Of a DNA stretch of 64,000 nt, positions 27,087 through 37,004 are shown in pieces (position 1 is the stretch's first letter; every line of letters begins with the position of its first letter). Source of the stretch: CAZIKB01 sp964539665 (GTDB taxonomy: Bacteria; Zhuqueibacterota; Zhuqueibacteria; Oceanimicrobiales; Oceanimicrobiaceae); assembly GCA_964539665.1 (NCBI GenBank), contig CAZIKB010000005.1, positions 1-64,000 on the forward strand, given 5' to 3'. Under the pieces are notes generated by a model, which did no database searches, was not told the DNA's origin, and worked only from the letters and a program-made list of their open reading frames with translations. The position numbers were made by a program, and so were the translations under genes.

Positions 27087-27743
27087 CTATCTAAGTATAG
27101 TACACTTTTTAACCGCTGAAAAATCTCCAGCAGTAATTTTATAGAAATAAATCCCTGAACTCACACCTGCTGCGTTCCATGAAACTGAATGCGAACCGGC
27201 GCTTCTTTGCTCATTTACCAGTGTTCGTATCAAATGTCCTTTAATATTGTAGATGGACAGATTAACTAAAGCAGATTTTGCTAATCGTAAGGAAAGAGTA
27301 GTTACAGGATTGAATGGATTTGGGTAATTTTGCAACAATGCAAAATCATCATTCACTTCATGTTCTTCAACAAGTTCGACTCCAACCGTCATATCAATTA
27401 TTGCCATCCAGACACTCAAAGAAAATCCATCCATTCTCGTCCAAATTGGATAAACCAATCCATTCCTTGCGGCTATGTTTATATAATCGCCAAAAAAAAT
27501 CTGAGAATCCGGTATGAAAGGCGATTCGCTTACTTTGAAATTCTTGAACGTCTCTCCTCCGTCTTCGGATTTCGCAACATATACTTCTGTCTCGCTGCTA
27601 TTAGTGTTTCTTCTATCGTAAAAAACCAGATAGATAATTCCAGTCATTTGATCAACCGTCATCCAGGGAAAGAATTGATCGCTTGTTGTGATATCATCAT
27701 TTACTCGAACAACTTCACTCCAACTTTCCCCTCCATCAATTGG
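27087..27743 (-). pseudogene. C-terminal fragment of a T9SS-secreted BNR-repeat protein
   Basis: The open frame runs from 27743, just after an in-frame TAG, to the stop at 27087. It begins inside a sialidase/BNR-like sequence (PIDGGESWSEVVRVNDD, then YVAKSEDGGETFKNFKVSE). It ends in a type IX secretion sorting domain of about 80 residues: LLQNYPNPFNPVTTLSL, LVNLSIYNIKGHLIRTLVN, GVSSGIYFYKITAGDFSAVKK. There is no signal peptide and upstream homology stops at the TAG, so it is a remnant of a much larger surface protein. It is the main taxonomic marker in the window. Confidence 0.82.
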
Positions 27744-28072
27744 CTAAGTGGTCTATTTCAAAAGTTCAGTGACGTATTATTACGCTGCCTTTGTCAGTGG
27801 AGTAGACTTGTCCGAAAGCTTGGCTAGCATTACACTCAACTTATCTTTTGTCTATCTCTGATAAGTGAACAACCATTACCTGTTCTTCAATACACTTTTC
27901 CTCTGTAGTCTTGGAACTGTATTGTTTAGAATTAATCATGAAACGTGAATATGACAAATAAAAATGGACAAACTTACAAGGTAGAAGATTATCTGGGACA
28001 CTTTATCGGACATTTTTTCACAAATGAATGCCAAAATCATTACTGATTGTGGTTTTTTCCTGGAGAGTTAAT
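27744..28072. other. Non-coding stretch beside the T9SS fragment
   Basis: This stretch replaces the expected upstream part of the T9SS protein gene, so a deletion or insertion breakpoint lies near 27744. I see no recognisable transposase, repeat or RNA gene in it. It also contains the leader of the next gene, with GGAGAG at 28062-28067. Confidence 0.5.
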
Positions 28073-30005
28073 ATGGAAACACTAACTGAAAATAGAAATA
28101 ATAACCATGGCTCACATATTATGGAAGAGCAGCAAGCTTTTCACAACGAAAAGGAAACTCTGCGAGCAATCTTAAACAGTCTCGCGGAGGGCGTGATCGT
28201 CGCCGATACGGATGGAAAATTTCTGTTTTTCAATCCCGTAGCTGAGAAAATCCTGGGAATAGGTTCAAAAAATGTTACCCCAGCAGAGTGGACATCAGTC
28301 TATGGTTGTTATTATCCAGACAAAATTACCCCATACCCCTCCGAACTGTTGCCTTTGGCTCGAGCCATAAGAGGCGAAGAAGTCATTAATGAACTGATTT
28401 TCATAAAAAATCCAGAACGGCATGAAGGAGTATACATTAACGTCTCTGCCAGTCCGTTAAGGGATATTAAGGATTCAATCAGGGGAGGTACAGTTGTATT
28501 TCAAGACATCACGGAAAGAATACAAGCGGAAAAGGTGCTAAAACAGACCGAGGAACAGTTAAAGGCACAGTTCAACGGATTTCCAATTCCAATTTACATT
28601 TGGCAGCATGTAAAAAATGACTTTGTCCTGATCGATTACAATACTGCCGCTGAAGTTTTCACCCGGGGTGGTATTACGAAACTTTTAGGGATAAAATTTG
28701 ACAAAATGTACGCAAACTCACCAGACATACAAGCTGACTTCTTGCGATGTTTCAACGAGAGAATATCAATCAATCGGGAAATGTCATATCGACTTCAAAG
28801 CACAGGCGAAAGCAAGAAATTGAACGTCAGTTATGTTTTCGTACCCCCTGACCTAATAGTGGTTCACACGGAAGATGTTACCGAGCGCAAAAAGACTGAA
28901 GAGGAGCGGAGAAAGCTGTCGAACGCGGTTGAGCAGACTGCTGACAGCGTTGTCATCACTAACAAGAAAGGCCTAATCGAGTATGTAAACCGAGCCTTCG
29001 AATCGACTGCGGGCTACAGCCGCGAAGAAGCCGTAGGTCAGACACCACGGATTCTTAAATCTGGTAAACATTATAGACCGTTTTACAAAAATCTGTGGGA
29101 AAAAATTAACAGTGGCCAGCCTTATCGTGGAACGGTCATCAACAAGAAAAAAAATGGTGAAATCTACTTGGCAGACCAAACCATTACACCCATGAAAGAC
29201 GACGATGGGAATATCACCAACTTTGTCTCTGTACTGAAGGACATCACTGAACTGAAGAAGCAGCAGGAGCAACAATTCCGATTAAGCATTGCGCGTGAAG
29301 TACAACAAAAATTATATAACGAAACAGCTTCCGTGCCCGGATTTGACATCGCTGGAGCAGCTTATCCAGCAGTCGAGACGGGTGGCGATTATTTCGATTT
29401 TATTACGATGCCAGACGGCTGTCTCTGGATCGCTGTCGGTGACGTCACGGGTCCACGGTATCGGAGCGGCGCTGATAATGGCGGGAACGCGGGCTTATTT
29501 GCGAGCATTTGCTAAAATGGATACTGACCCGGCAGCGATCCTAATCCGGCTTAACCACGAGCTTGTAGCTGACCTTCAGGCGCAGCACTTTGTCACACTA
29601 ATATTGGCTCGACTTGACCCTCACGAATGTTCACTGGTGTATGCTAGTGCAGGACACGTACCGGCTTATCTGCTGAACCGTTCTGGCGAGGTTGATTATG
29701 TAATGAAGAGTACAGGCGTCCCCCTGGGTTTCGTACCCGACTACAAGATTGATAAAAGTGAACCTATCAAGCTAACTCAAGAGAGCATCGCGGTTTTCCT
29801 CACCGATGGAATAATTGAGGCGGAATCCCCTGACGAAAAAGAATTTGGATTTAATCGGGCTCTTGAATTTATTAAAATCAACAAGCAGGCTTCGGCACGT
29901 CAGATAGTAGAGCGTCTTTATAAGAAGATTCGAACTTTTTCCGAAAACCAGCCACAGGAAAACGATGTAACAACTGTGATTTGTAAAGTGAATCCAGTCG
30001 AATAA
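28073..30005 (+). pseudogene. PAS-PAS-PAS-PP2C (SpoIIE/RsbU-type) phosphatase, frameshifted copy
   Basis: The gene starts at the ATG at 28073 (METLTENRNNN), six nt after GGAGAG. Three PAS domains (about 30-140, 155-275 and 285-405) lead into a PP2C-type phosphatase domain. In GDVTG-HGIGAAL an extra C at 29453-29454 changes the frame, so the first product stops at 29515 within the phosphatase domain, directly before the metal-binding glycine-rich loop. The remainder (HGIGAALIMAGTRAYLRAF to QENDVTTVICKVNPVE) is intact in the next frame to 30005. The neighbouring gene at 30471 is an intact tandem duplicate and shows exactly where the base was gained. Confidence 0.88.
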
Positions 30006-30470
30006 TACGGTCCGCAGCGTAATTACTAACTTGAGCCTGAACGAAGTTGATAACTTTAACCTGTTGTTTTTATGTCATTACTTCACTCCGAAGAGTTGTC
30101 CAATTTTGAAATTTCCAAAACAAATGCTGCAGGAAATGAGATTAGACAGAAAAGGTGAGCCTTTTGTGGAATATCTTCCATTGCATAAACGTTGAATCAG
30201 GAACGTCCCAAAAGTCTGTCTCTCTTCATCCTGAGCGGAATCGAAGGATGGTTTAAGCTTATTAAACACAGGATGTTTTCCCGAATTCATTTCGGGACTC
30301 AACATGAAGCTGAAAGGCAGGTAACGACTTTTTGGACAGTCATGAACAAAATATCGATTTTTTACAATAGCTTTGTAAGTAAGAAGTTTTAAGAATCAAA
30401 TTGGCAGTTGCGCAGTACTACGTGATTTCTTTATTCACTGTCGTTAGAGTTTAATATTGAGAGAGACAAT
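30006..30470. other. Intergenic region with a dispersed repeat
   Basis: The region 30205-30320 contains TCATCCTGAGCGGAATCGAA followed by the 17-nt palindrome-like CCCGAATTCATTTCGGG (near 30285). This is the type of sequence found in widespread intergenic repeats that read as FDSAQDEER on one strand. Its hairpin resembles the CCCAAAT part of the double-hairpin elements at 6020 and 26202. No complete gene is present. Confidence 0.55.
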
Positions 30471-32402
30471 ATGGAGAACATAAACGAAAACAGAAGTATT
30501 AACCAAAGAACACAAACTAATGAAGAAGAACATGTGTTGCACCAGGAGAACGAAACACTGCGAGCAATCATCAACAGTCTCTCGGAGGGCGTGATTGTCG
30601 CCGATCGGAATGGAGAATTCCTGTTTTTCAATCCGGTGGCCGAGAGAATTCTGGGAATAGGTGCCAGGAATATAGCGCCAGATGAGTGGACATCAATCTA
30701 TGGTTGTTACTACCCCGACGAAACAACACCATACCCACCTGAGCAATTGCCTTTAGCCAGGGCCATAAGAGGTGAGGAAGTCAAGGATGAGTTAATTTTC
30801 ATTAAAAATCCCGAAAGACCGGAAGGGATATGGATTAGCACCTCTGCCAGTCCAATGAGAGATTCAAATTGTGTTATCAGTGGTGGTGTTGTGATTTTTC
30901 ACGATATCAGCGATAGTAAACGTGCGGAAATAGAGCTAAGACAGATTGAAGAACGATTAAAAGCCCAGTTTAAAGGAATACCAATTCCCACTTATGTTTG
31001 GCAAAAAGTACAGGAAGATTTTGTCCTGATCGATTTCAATAATGCTGCTGAGGTCATTACCCGGGATTGTATTGAGAAATTATTAGGTATAAAAGTCAGT
31101 AAAATGTACGCAAATTCACCAGACATACAAGCTGATTTCTTGCGATGTTTCGACGAAAAAATGACAATCCGTCGGGAAATGTCATATCGACTACAAACCA
31201 CAGGCGAATGCAAGGAGTTGAACATCAGTTATGTATTCGCACCACCGGATTTAATATTAGTTCACACAGAAGATGTTACCGAACGCAAACAAACTGAAAA
31301 GGAGTTGCGAAAACTTTCGAATGCAGTTGAGCAGACTGCTGATAGCATAGTCATAACAAACAAACATGGGATTATCGAGTATGTAAATCCAGCCTTCGAA
31401 ACGACAACAGGTTTCAAATGCGAAGAAGCCTTGGGCCAGACTCCGCGAATTCTTAAATCCGGAGCACATGATACAAAGTTTTACCATAATCTGTGGAGCA
31501 AAATTAATAATGGGATGCCATTTCGAGGAACCATTATCAACAAGAAGAAGAACGGCGAACACTACTGGTGCGAACAGACTATCACACCCATGAAAGACGA
31601 GAATGGGAATATCAACAACTTTGTCTCTGTGCTGAAAGACATCACCGAACTGAAAAAAAGGCAGGAGCATGAGTTCCAGTTAAGCCTGGCCCATGAAGTT
31701 CAACAACAATTATATAATGGTAAAACTTCAATACCTGGCTTTGATATTGCCGGAGCAACCTATCCAGCCGTTGAGACGAATGGCGATTATTATGATTTTA
31801 TTTCAACGCCGGATGGCTGTCTCTGGATCGTTATCGGTGATGTTACTGGTCATGGAATCGGAGCGGCTCTGATAATGACTGAAACGCGCGCTTATTTGCG
31901 TGCGTTTGCAAAAATGGATACCGATCCAGGTGCGATTCTAACCCGACTTAACCAGGAGCTGGTCGCCGACCTTGACGGCGAGCACTTTGTCACCCTGATA
32001 TTGGCTCGACTTGATCCGCATGAGCGGTCGCTAATTTATGCCAGCGCTGGACATGTGTCGGCTTTTTTGCTGAATCAATCAGGCGAGACTGATTATATAA
32101 TGGAGAGTACCGGCATTCCCCTGGGTTTCATGCCCGACTACGAATATGAAAAGAGTAAACCTATCAAACTGGTTCCCGAGAACATCGCGGTTTTCCTCAC
32201 TGACGGAATAATTGAAGCAGAAGCTCCAGATGAAACTGAATTTGGATTTGATCGGACTCTTGATCTTATTAAATGCCACCAACATACTACTGCCAACCAA
32301 ATAGTGGAGAGGCTTTATCAGGCAGTCCGTTCTTTTTCCGAAAACCAACCCCAGGAAGACGATGTAACTTCTGTTATTTGCAAGGTGAATCCGATCGGTT
32401 GA
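30471..32402 (+). CDS. PAS-PAS-PAS-PP2C (SpoIIE/RsbU-type) serine phosphatase
   Basis: The protein has 643 residues. Three PAS sensory domains span about 25-135, 155-270 and 285-405 (INSLSEGVIVADRNGEFLFF marks the first, VEQTADSIVITNKHGIIEYV the third). A short helix leads to a PP2C domain (about 425-640). The metal-binding acidic residues are visible in ETNGDYYDF, GDVTGHGIGAAL, FLTDGIIEAEA and PQEDDVTSV. No membrane helix is seen, so it should sense a cytoplasmic signal and dephosphorylate an anti-sigma-antagonist-type protein in a partner-switching pathway. No such partner is encoded nearby. It is the intact member of a tandem pair. Confidence 0.93.
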   Translation: MENINENRSINQRTQTNEEEHVLHQENETLRAIINSLSEGVIVADRNGEFLFFNPVAERILGIGARNIAPDEWTSIYGCYYPDETTPYPPEQLPLARAIRGEEVKDELIFIKNPERPEGIWISTSASPMRDSNCVISGGVVIFHDISDSKRAEIELRQIEERLKAQFKGIPIPTYVWQKVQEDFVLIDFNNAAEVITRDCIEKLLGIKVSKMYANSPDIQADFLRCFDEKMTIRREMSYRLQTTGECKELNISYVFAPPDLILVHTEDVTERKQTEKELRKLSNAVEQTADSIVITNKHGIIEYVNPAFETTTGFKCEEALGQTPRILKSGAHDTKFYHNLWSKINNGMPFRGTIINKKKNGEHYWCEQTITPMKDENGNINNFVSVLKDITELKKRQEHEFQLSLAHEVQQQLYNGKTSIPGFDIAGATYPAVETNGDYYDFISTPDGCLWIVIGDVTGHGIGAALIMTETRAYLRAFAKMDTDPGAILTRLNQELVADLDGEHFVTLILARLDPHERSLIYASAGHVSAFLLNQSGETDYIMESTGIPLGFMPDYEYEKSKPIKLVPENIAVFLTDGIIEAEAPDETEFGFDRTLDLIKCHQHTTANQIVERLYQAVRSFSENQPQEDDVTSVICKVNPIG

Positions 32403-32472
32403 GAGTTGAATTGAATAGTGCATTTTGTAAGCAGTTTGTTTAAAAAATTAAATACAAGGTTGGATAGTAAAT

Positions 32473-33408
32473 ATGAATCAAAATCAAATAAAATTTAAAG
32501 TTGCTGCTGCTCAGGCAGCGCCAGTTTTTCTTAATCGAAAAGCAACAGTAGAAAAGGCGTGTAGCTTAATTGCTCAAGCTGGCCGTGCTGGTTCAAAATT
32601 AGTTGTGTTTCCAGAAGTATTTATTTCAGGTTACCCGGATTGGGTATGGGTAGTTCCAAATAGCAAAGGTGCGGTATTAAATGAGTTATATTCTGAATTG
32701 GTTCAGAATGCTGTGACCATACCGGATGAGACAACGAATCAGCTTTGTCAGGCAGCGAAAAGCGCAAAGATTCATGTCGTGATTGGGATGCACGAACGCA
32801 ACACGGAGGCGAGTAACTCAAGTCTCTATAACACAATTTTATTTATCGACGATAAGGGAAATGTCATGGGCAAACATCGGAAACTGATGCCAACAGGTGG
32901 TGAGCGTTTGGTTTGGGCGCAGGGCGACGGCAGTACGTTGCATGTTTTTGAAACGCCTTTTGCAAGACTTGGTGGATTGATTTGCTGGGAGAATTACATG
33001 CCGCTTGCCCGCAATGCCATGTACGCCGGCGGGGCGCAAATCCTTGCCGCTCCCACCTGGGACAAGAGTGATGATTGGCTCTTGAGCTTAAGACATATTG
33101 CGCGAGAAGGCGGGATGTTTGTTGTCAGTTGCTGCGCCGCTATCCGCATGAAAGATATCCCAGATCGGTACGAATTCAAGAAAGCTTATCCCGAAGGCAG
33201 GGAATGGATAAATTCTGGAAACAGTTGCATTGTCAGTCCGAAAGGCGAAATTATGGCTGGTCCTGTAGAAATGAAAGAAGAAATTATCTATGCTGAAATT
33301 GATCTCAATCTTGTTACAGATTCAAAACGGATGTTTGATGTTGCTGGGCATTATGCCAGACCTGATGTTTTCAACTTTAAGGTTAATCGAGAACCAAACA
33401 CAATTTAA
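32473..33408 (+). CDS. Nitrilase (carbon-nitrogen hydrolase family)
   Basis: The protein has 311 residues. The catalytic triad is visible: Glu48 in VVFPEVFISGYP, Lys137 in KHRKLMPTGGERLVW and Cys171 in GGLICWENYMPLARNAMY. The ICWENYMPLAR context and the long GGERLVWAQGDGSTL segment are specific to true nitrilases (branch 1) rather than amidases or carbamoylases. It would hydrolyse an organic nitrile to the acid and ammonia in the cytoplasm. It lies 70 nt after the phosphatase gene and 47 nt before the methyltransferase-like gene. Confidence 0.92.
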   Translation: MNQNQIKFKVAAAQAAPVFLNRKATVEKACSLIAQAGRAGSKLVVFPEVFISGYPDWVWVVPNSKGAVLNELYSELVQNAVTIPDETTNQLCQAAKSAKIHVVIGMHERNTEASNSSLYNTILFIDDKGNVMGKHRKLMPTGGERLVWAQGDGSTLHVFETPFARLGGLICWENYMPLARNAMYAGGAQILAAPTWDKSDDWLLSLRHIAREGGMFVVSCCAAIRMKDIPDRYEFKKAYPEGREWINSGNSCIVSPKGEIMAGPVEMKEEIIYAEIDLNLVTDSKRMFDVAGHYARPDVFNFKVNREPNTI

Positions 33409-33455
33409 TTAATTAGGCTACTCAATAAATAATATTAAAACAAGGAGGCAAACGT

Positions 33456-34233
33456 ATGAGTAAATTGATTTCACTTGTTTACGGCATTATTGCCTACGCA
33501 GTCTTTTTTGTGACATTCTTGTATGCGATTGGCTTCGTTGGCAACTTTTTGGTTCCCAAGTCAATTAACTCCGGTACGGAGGGACCTCTTGGTCAAGCGC
33601 TGTTTTTTAACGTCATCTTGTTGGGTCTATTTGCAATCCAACACAGTGTTATGGCCCGGCCAGGATTTAAGGCATGGTGGACAAAAATTATCCCAAATTC
33701 TGTGGAACGCAGTACTTTTGTGCTAATTTCCAGTTTGCTGCTGGGACTTTTGTTCTGGCAGTGGCGGCCGTTGACGAGTGTTGTTTGGAATATTGAACAT
33801 GCGTTTGGTTGGACGCTTCTTACGGGCTTGTTCTGGATTGGCTGGCTCACTGTTTTTTTCTCAACATTCATGATCAATCACTTCGATCTTTTCGGACTCC
33901 GGCAAGTCTACCTGAATATGCAAGGCAAGGAGTACACGCCAGTGGGGTTGTTGACCCCTGCTCTTTATAAAGTTGTGCGTCATCCAATCATGTTGGGATT
34001 CATCATTGCATTTTGGGCAACCCTTGATGACCATGGGCCATTTGCTGTTCGCAGTGGCCACCACAGGCTATATCTTGATAGGCGTTCAATTGGAAGAGCG
34101 AGACTTGGTGAGCATCCTCGGCCAACCCTATCAAGATTATCAGAAAAAAGTGTCTATGCTTCTACCTTTTAAGAAAAAAAGTGCACAACCTTATGCCGAA
34201 CCTAAACTGGGTGAACCTGAGAAAGTTTCCTGA
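33456..34233 (+). pseudogene. MddA-like membrane methyltransferase (NnrU/isoprenylcysteine methyltransferase superfamily), frameshifted
   Basis: The start has an AAGGAGG site. The first frame gives about five membrane helices and LYKVVRHPIMLGFIIAFWAT, then loses homology after about 34027. The next frame continues with MTMGHLLFAVATTGYILIGVQLEERDLVSILGQPY to 34233, the conserved end of the family. The RHP and EERDL motifs contact S-adenosylmethionine. The sequence most resembles methanethiol S-methyltransferase (MddA), which makes dimethyl sulfide. The frame change falls in ACCCTTGATG (34019-34028) and needs a small insertion or deletion. Confidence 0.8.
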
Positions 34234-34371
34234 TATAGCAGCCGCAGGAGTCAGGCTGCAGGGGTGCGCTTTCATAGTTTTGTCATTTCATTGAATTTAT
34301 TTGGAAGTGAGTTCCTAAGTCATAGAATATTAGATGTATAAAACCAATTAACTAATAGAAAGGAGAATGAA

Positions 34372-34482
34372 ATGAGATTTATGATAAAGGTAACTATTCC
34401 CGTGGAAGAAGGGAATGCAGGGCAACTTGAAAATTCTGGTGAATCACAGATTGCCCGACTGATGCTGACAATCGAAGTATGA
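34372..34482 (+). CDS. Truncated small protein (N-terminal remnant)
   Basis: An AAGGAG site at 34360-34365 precedes the start, and the frame encodes 36 residues beginning MRFMIKVTIPVEEGNAG. The first 15 residues match the start of a common small bacterial protein of about 90 residues with unknown function. The remainder does not continue that sequence, so this is probably a decayed or internally deleted copy. Confidence 0.45.
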   Translation: MRFMIKVTIPVEEGNAGQLENSGESQIARLMLTIEV

Positions 34483-34532
34483 ACTCCACCTCACTATAAT
34501 TGATATATTACAAATAATAGAGGATATTTTTA

Positions 34533-34561
34533 TTGACTCAATACTTTAATTTTCTTATATT
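34533..34561 (+). promoter_or_regulatory. Promoter of the tRNA operon
   Basis: TTGACT at 34533-34538, a 17-nt spacer and TATATT at 34556-34561 lie 11 nt before the first base of tRNA-Lys. This is a near-consensus housekeeping promoter in the expected place. Confidence 0.72.
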
Positions 34562-34572
34562 ATCACCGTTTT

Positions 34573-34645
34573 GAGGGTATAGCTCAGCTGGTAGAGCAGC
34601 GGCCTTTTAAGCCGTTGGCCGAAGGTTCGAATCCTTCTACCCTCA
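34573..34645 (+). tRNA. tRNA-Lys (UUU)
   Basis: The 73-nt gene has acceptor arms GAGGGTA and TACCCTC, D-arm GCTCAGCTGGTAGAGC, anticodon loop CTTTTAA (anticodon TTT) and T-arm GGTTCGAATCC. The CCA end is not encoded. Confidence 0.97.
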
Positions 34646-34655
34646 CTTTGTATTT

Positions 34656-34728
34656 GCGTCGTTAGCTCAATTGGCAGAGCAGGGGCCTCTTAAGCCCAAG
34701 GTTCGGGGTTCGATTCCCTGACGACGCA
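34656..34728 (+). tRNA. tRNA-Arg (UCU)
   Basis: The 73-nt gene has acceptor arms GCGTCGT and ACGACGC, D-arm GCTCAATTGGCAGAGC, anticodon loop CTCTTAA (anticodon TCT) and T-loop GTTCGATTC. The outermost anticodon-stem pair is a G-A mismatch. It lies 10 nt after tRNA-Lys, presumably in the same transcript. Confidence 0.94.
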
Positions 34729-34758
34729 CTAAGATAAGTTTAATAAAAACAATAACAA

Positions 34759-34785
34759 GCTCTCCCTTAAACGAGAGCCTTTTTT
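34759..34785 (+). terminator. Factor-independent terminator of the tRNA operon
   Basis: GCTCTC and GAGAGC arms enclose an 8-nt loop and are followed by CCTTTTTT. It lies 30 nt after tRNA-Arg. Confidence 0.8.
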
Positions 34786-35312
34786 GTTTGGTATATGGAC
34801 AGATTTGGACATTATTGGACAAAAATCGCACTTTTTTCGCACTCAAAAATGTCGTCATCAGTGGTCTAACTCTTTTTTGGAATAATTGTATCAAAGCAGG
34901 CTATCTTGAACTCAATCAAGAGTCATTCTGTCGTTGTATTTAGTATGACTTTATCAAGTATTGCCTTAAGCAAATTCGCACTTTTTTTAGAAAAAAGTAC
35001 TCATTATCAACCATTATATGTTCTCTTAAGAGGCCTATGGTGTTCTGGAGAATAGCACCTAAGTCATTGTTTTTTGGTACAAGCCTCAAAATGGTTGCGT
35101 TAAAGTTGCGTTATTTTTGTCTCAATTTCTATTCCGTTTAAAAAACTCCAATAGTCCGTATTTTCTTTCCATTCAATCTGAACATAGAAAACAAAATCAA
35201 AAAATGACTAAAGAAAAAACTGTTTTGATCTGAATATGTTTCATGTCCTGCGTTTTAAGGTCTTAGATCTGGCGTCACCCTTTTACAACGACTGAATCAC
35301 TAGTGCATTCAA
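34786..35312. other. Gene-free stretch downstream of the tRNA genes
   Basis: There is no convincing gene. Short near-repeats such as GGACAGATTTGGACATTATT, CGCACTTTTTTCGCACT and GCGTTAAAGTTGCGTTATT have the style of DNA at the ends of tyrosine-recombinase genes, suggesting a decayed integrated element next to the tRNA. No recombinase frame survives, so this is inference. Confidence 0.35.
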
Positions 35313-35522
35313 TTATATAACCTCTATATCATATGGCAATGCAATCCCTTTGATTTTGCACTCGTTTCGATGTGTTTCCAGGGTGGTCAAAAGACTGATA
35401 CAATCATCGCCACCTATGAATAAGCCCGGCCAATCATTTTCGAATACGATTGCACCACTAGAGAACCTTCCAGACCCACCCTTGACTGGAATTTCTCTTA
35501 TATCTTTTCTTAGGTTCAACAT
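35313..35522 (-). CDS. Small hypothetical protein
   Basis: The frame encodes 69 residues. GGGGAG lies 9 nt before the ATG on the minus strand. The sequence (VFENDWPGLFIGGDDCISLLTTLETH) has a soluble, natural amino-acid composition. I recognise no family. It is the only plausible gene between the tRNAs and the Rhs-like pseudogene. Confidence 0.5.
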   Translation of the reverse strand: MLNLRKDIREIPVKGGSGRFSSGAIVFENDWPGLFIGGDDCISLLTTLETHRNECKIKGIALPYDIEVI

Positions 35523-37004
35523 ATTTGTCTGCTCCCCAACCTTTTTTTAAATTCATGAGAACAAGTAAGTAACTAATTTTATCTCTATTAACAATCTGTT
35601 TTATAGACAGTCAAAATACCATTAAAATATTACATTTTGGTAAAAAAGTTTATACTCTATGAGTCAAATAGAGCACTTGACTGGGGGATAAGACCCGAAC
35701 CACGAACACCAAAGTTACCCATGAGCCGTAAATTTCTGAATTTAAGAGAGGTTATGGCTATTTTTTGTCTAATCTGAAACCGGCTCAAAGGGTACTGAAA
35801 GGTATAAAATAGTACCAAGAATGGCACTAAAATGGAACTCGGATTTTCTTCTCAAAATGCTTGATATGTTAATTTCGTATTAGTGGGAGTAATTGGGAGC
35901 ATATAAGTTTGCTCCCTAGCTTCAAGGAAGTTCTTTTCTAGCTTTTAGAGCAGCGGACTCATAATCCCCATATCCACTCCGTAACATTAATAAAAACAGC
36001 AATATAATAATTTATTCAAGTGGCAATTGAAAACTTATCTAACGCACAGAAAACGCACAGTTTACGTACAATTGTGCACACCACAATGTGGCAAAAATGT
36101 GGCAATGAAATAGATGAATATTACCCAACCAATTCCGCATTTGGATAGCATCTCCCACGACCTTAGTTTTATTACATAGAAATTAAATCTAATAAATTCT
36201 GTTGACAAAAAGATTTAATTGAATTGATAATCTTAGTTATCTGTCCGATGATTCGGTATTCGTAGAATTAGGTTCAGGTCAGTTCAAATTTATTTGTCTT
36301 TGGAGCGAAAAATAAACTTGATAATAAAGAATAGTTAAAAGATATAATATTGAATAAAAGATAGGTGAAATATTAACATACTGGTAACTGCATAGCCACT
36401 GCGCGATATAGAACTTCAGAGCATCCTTTGAGTTATTTGCAGATGTGAACAGTCTTTGCGTCTATCCTTTCGGCAGGTGATACTTGAACGTAGAGTTGCA
36501 GAAAAAGTCATATCACAAAAAAGTTCTTGACATTAGAAATTGAAATTACTATCATACCCAATTCCAGAAAATTAATATTTAGAGGGAAGGTAATTTAAGA
36601 CAACTTGCAGTTTTCATCAGGAGGATATATTTCTGAAAAGAATCTGAATAGTGAATAGCTGAATTTTTTCATACCGGTGTTTCTTGAGTCTACTGAATCG
36701 CATCTGATATTTATTTTTCAATAATTTTAGGGTCACATCTATCCTCCGTGGCACTTCTCTTATTTTTTCTACTATTTAATTTTATATTTATTAAGCTAAA
36801 ATAATGATGCTTTGGGGATAAGCATTGATGTGTTGCGCTTTCAAACTGAAGCTATCAGACACCTTAGAGCAAGGATGTACCAAAAACTGCTACCAGTAGT
36901 TTAATATCCTGCATGAAAACTTTGAAGAGAAAAATCGAAGCACTAATACGCCGTAAAAGTGAATAGCATTTTTAAAGAAGAGATAAATCCTTCAAAATAA
37001 TAAT
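35523..37004. other. Gene-poor decayed region
   Basis: About 1.5 kb of AT-rich DNA without a coding frame on either strand. The only recognised piece is the tRNA-like fragment at 35947-35980. The stretch AATGTGGCAAAAATGTGGCA near 36090 is again reminiscent of integrase-associated DNA. The end of the region is the leader of the Rhs-like pseudogene. Confidence 0.5.
35947..35980 (+). pseudogene. Fragment resembling a CAU-anticodon tRNA
   Basis: AGAGCAGCGGACTCATAATC reads like the D-stem end and anticodon arm of a tRNA with anticodon CAU. It is followed after a gap by ATCCACTCC, resembling a T-arm 3' half. Acceptor and T-loop parts are missing, so it cannot be functional. Confidence 0.5.

Noticed and set aside
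30078..30392. Short open frames on both strands
   Set aside because: They are translations of a dispersed intergenic repeat (FDSAQDEER type) and lack ribosome sites.
34667..34894. Open frame of 75 codons on the minus strand ending in RRQGIEPRTLGLRG
   Set aside because: The C-terminal part is the antisense of tRNA-Arg, a well-known spurious gene pattern.
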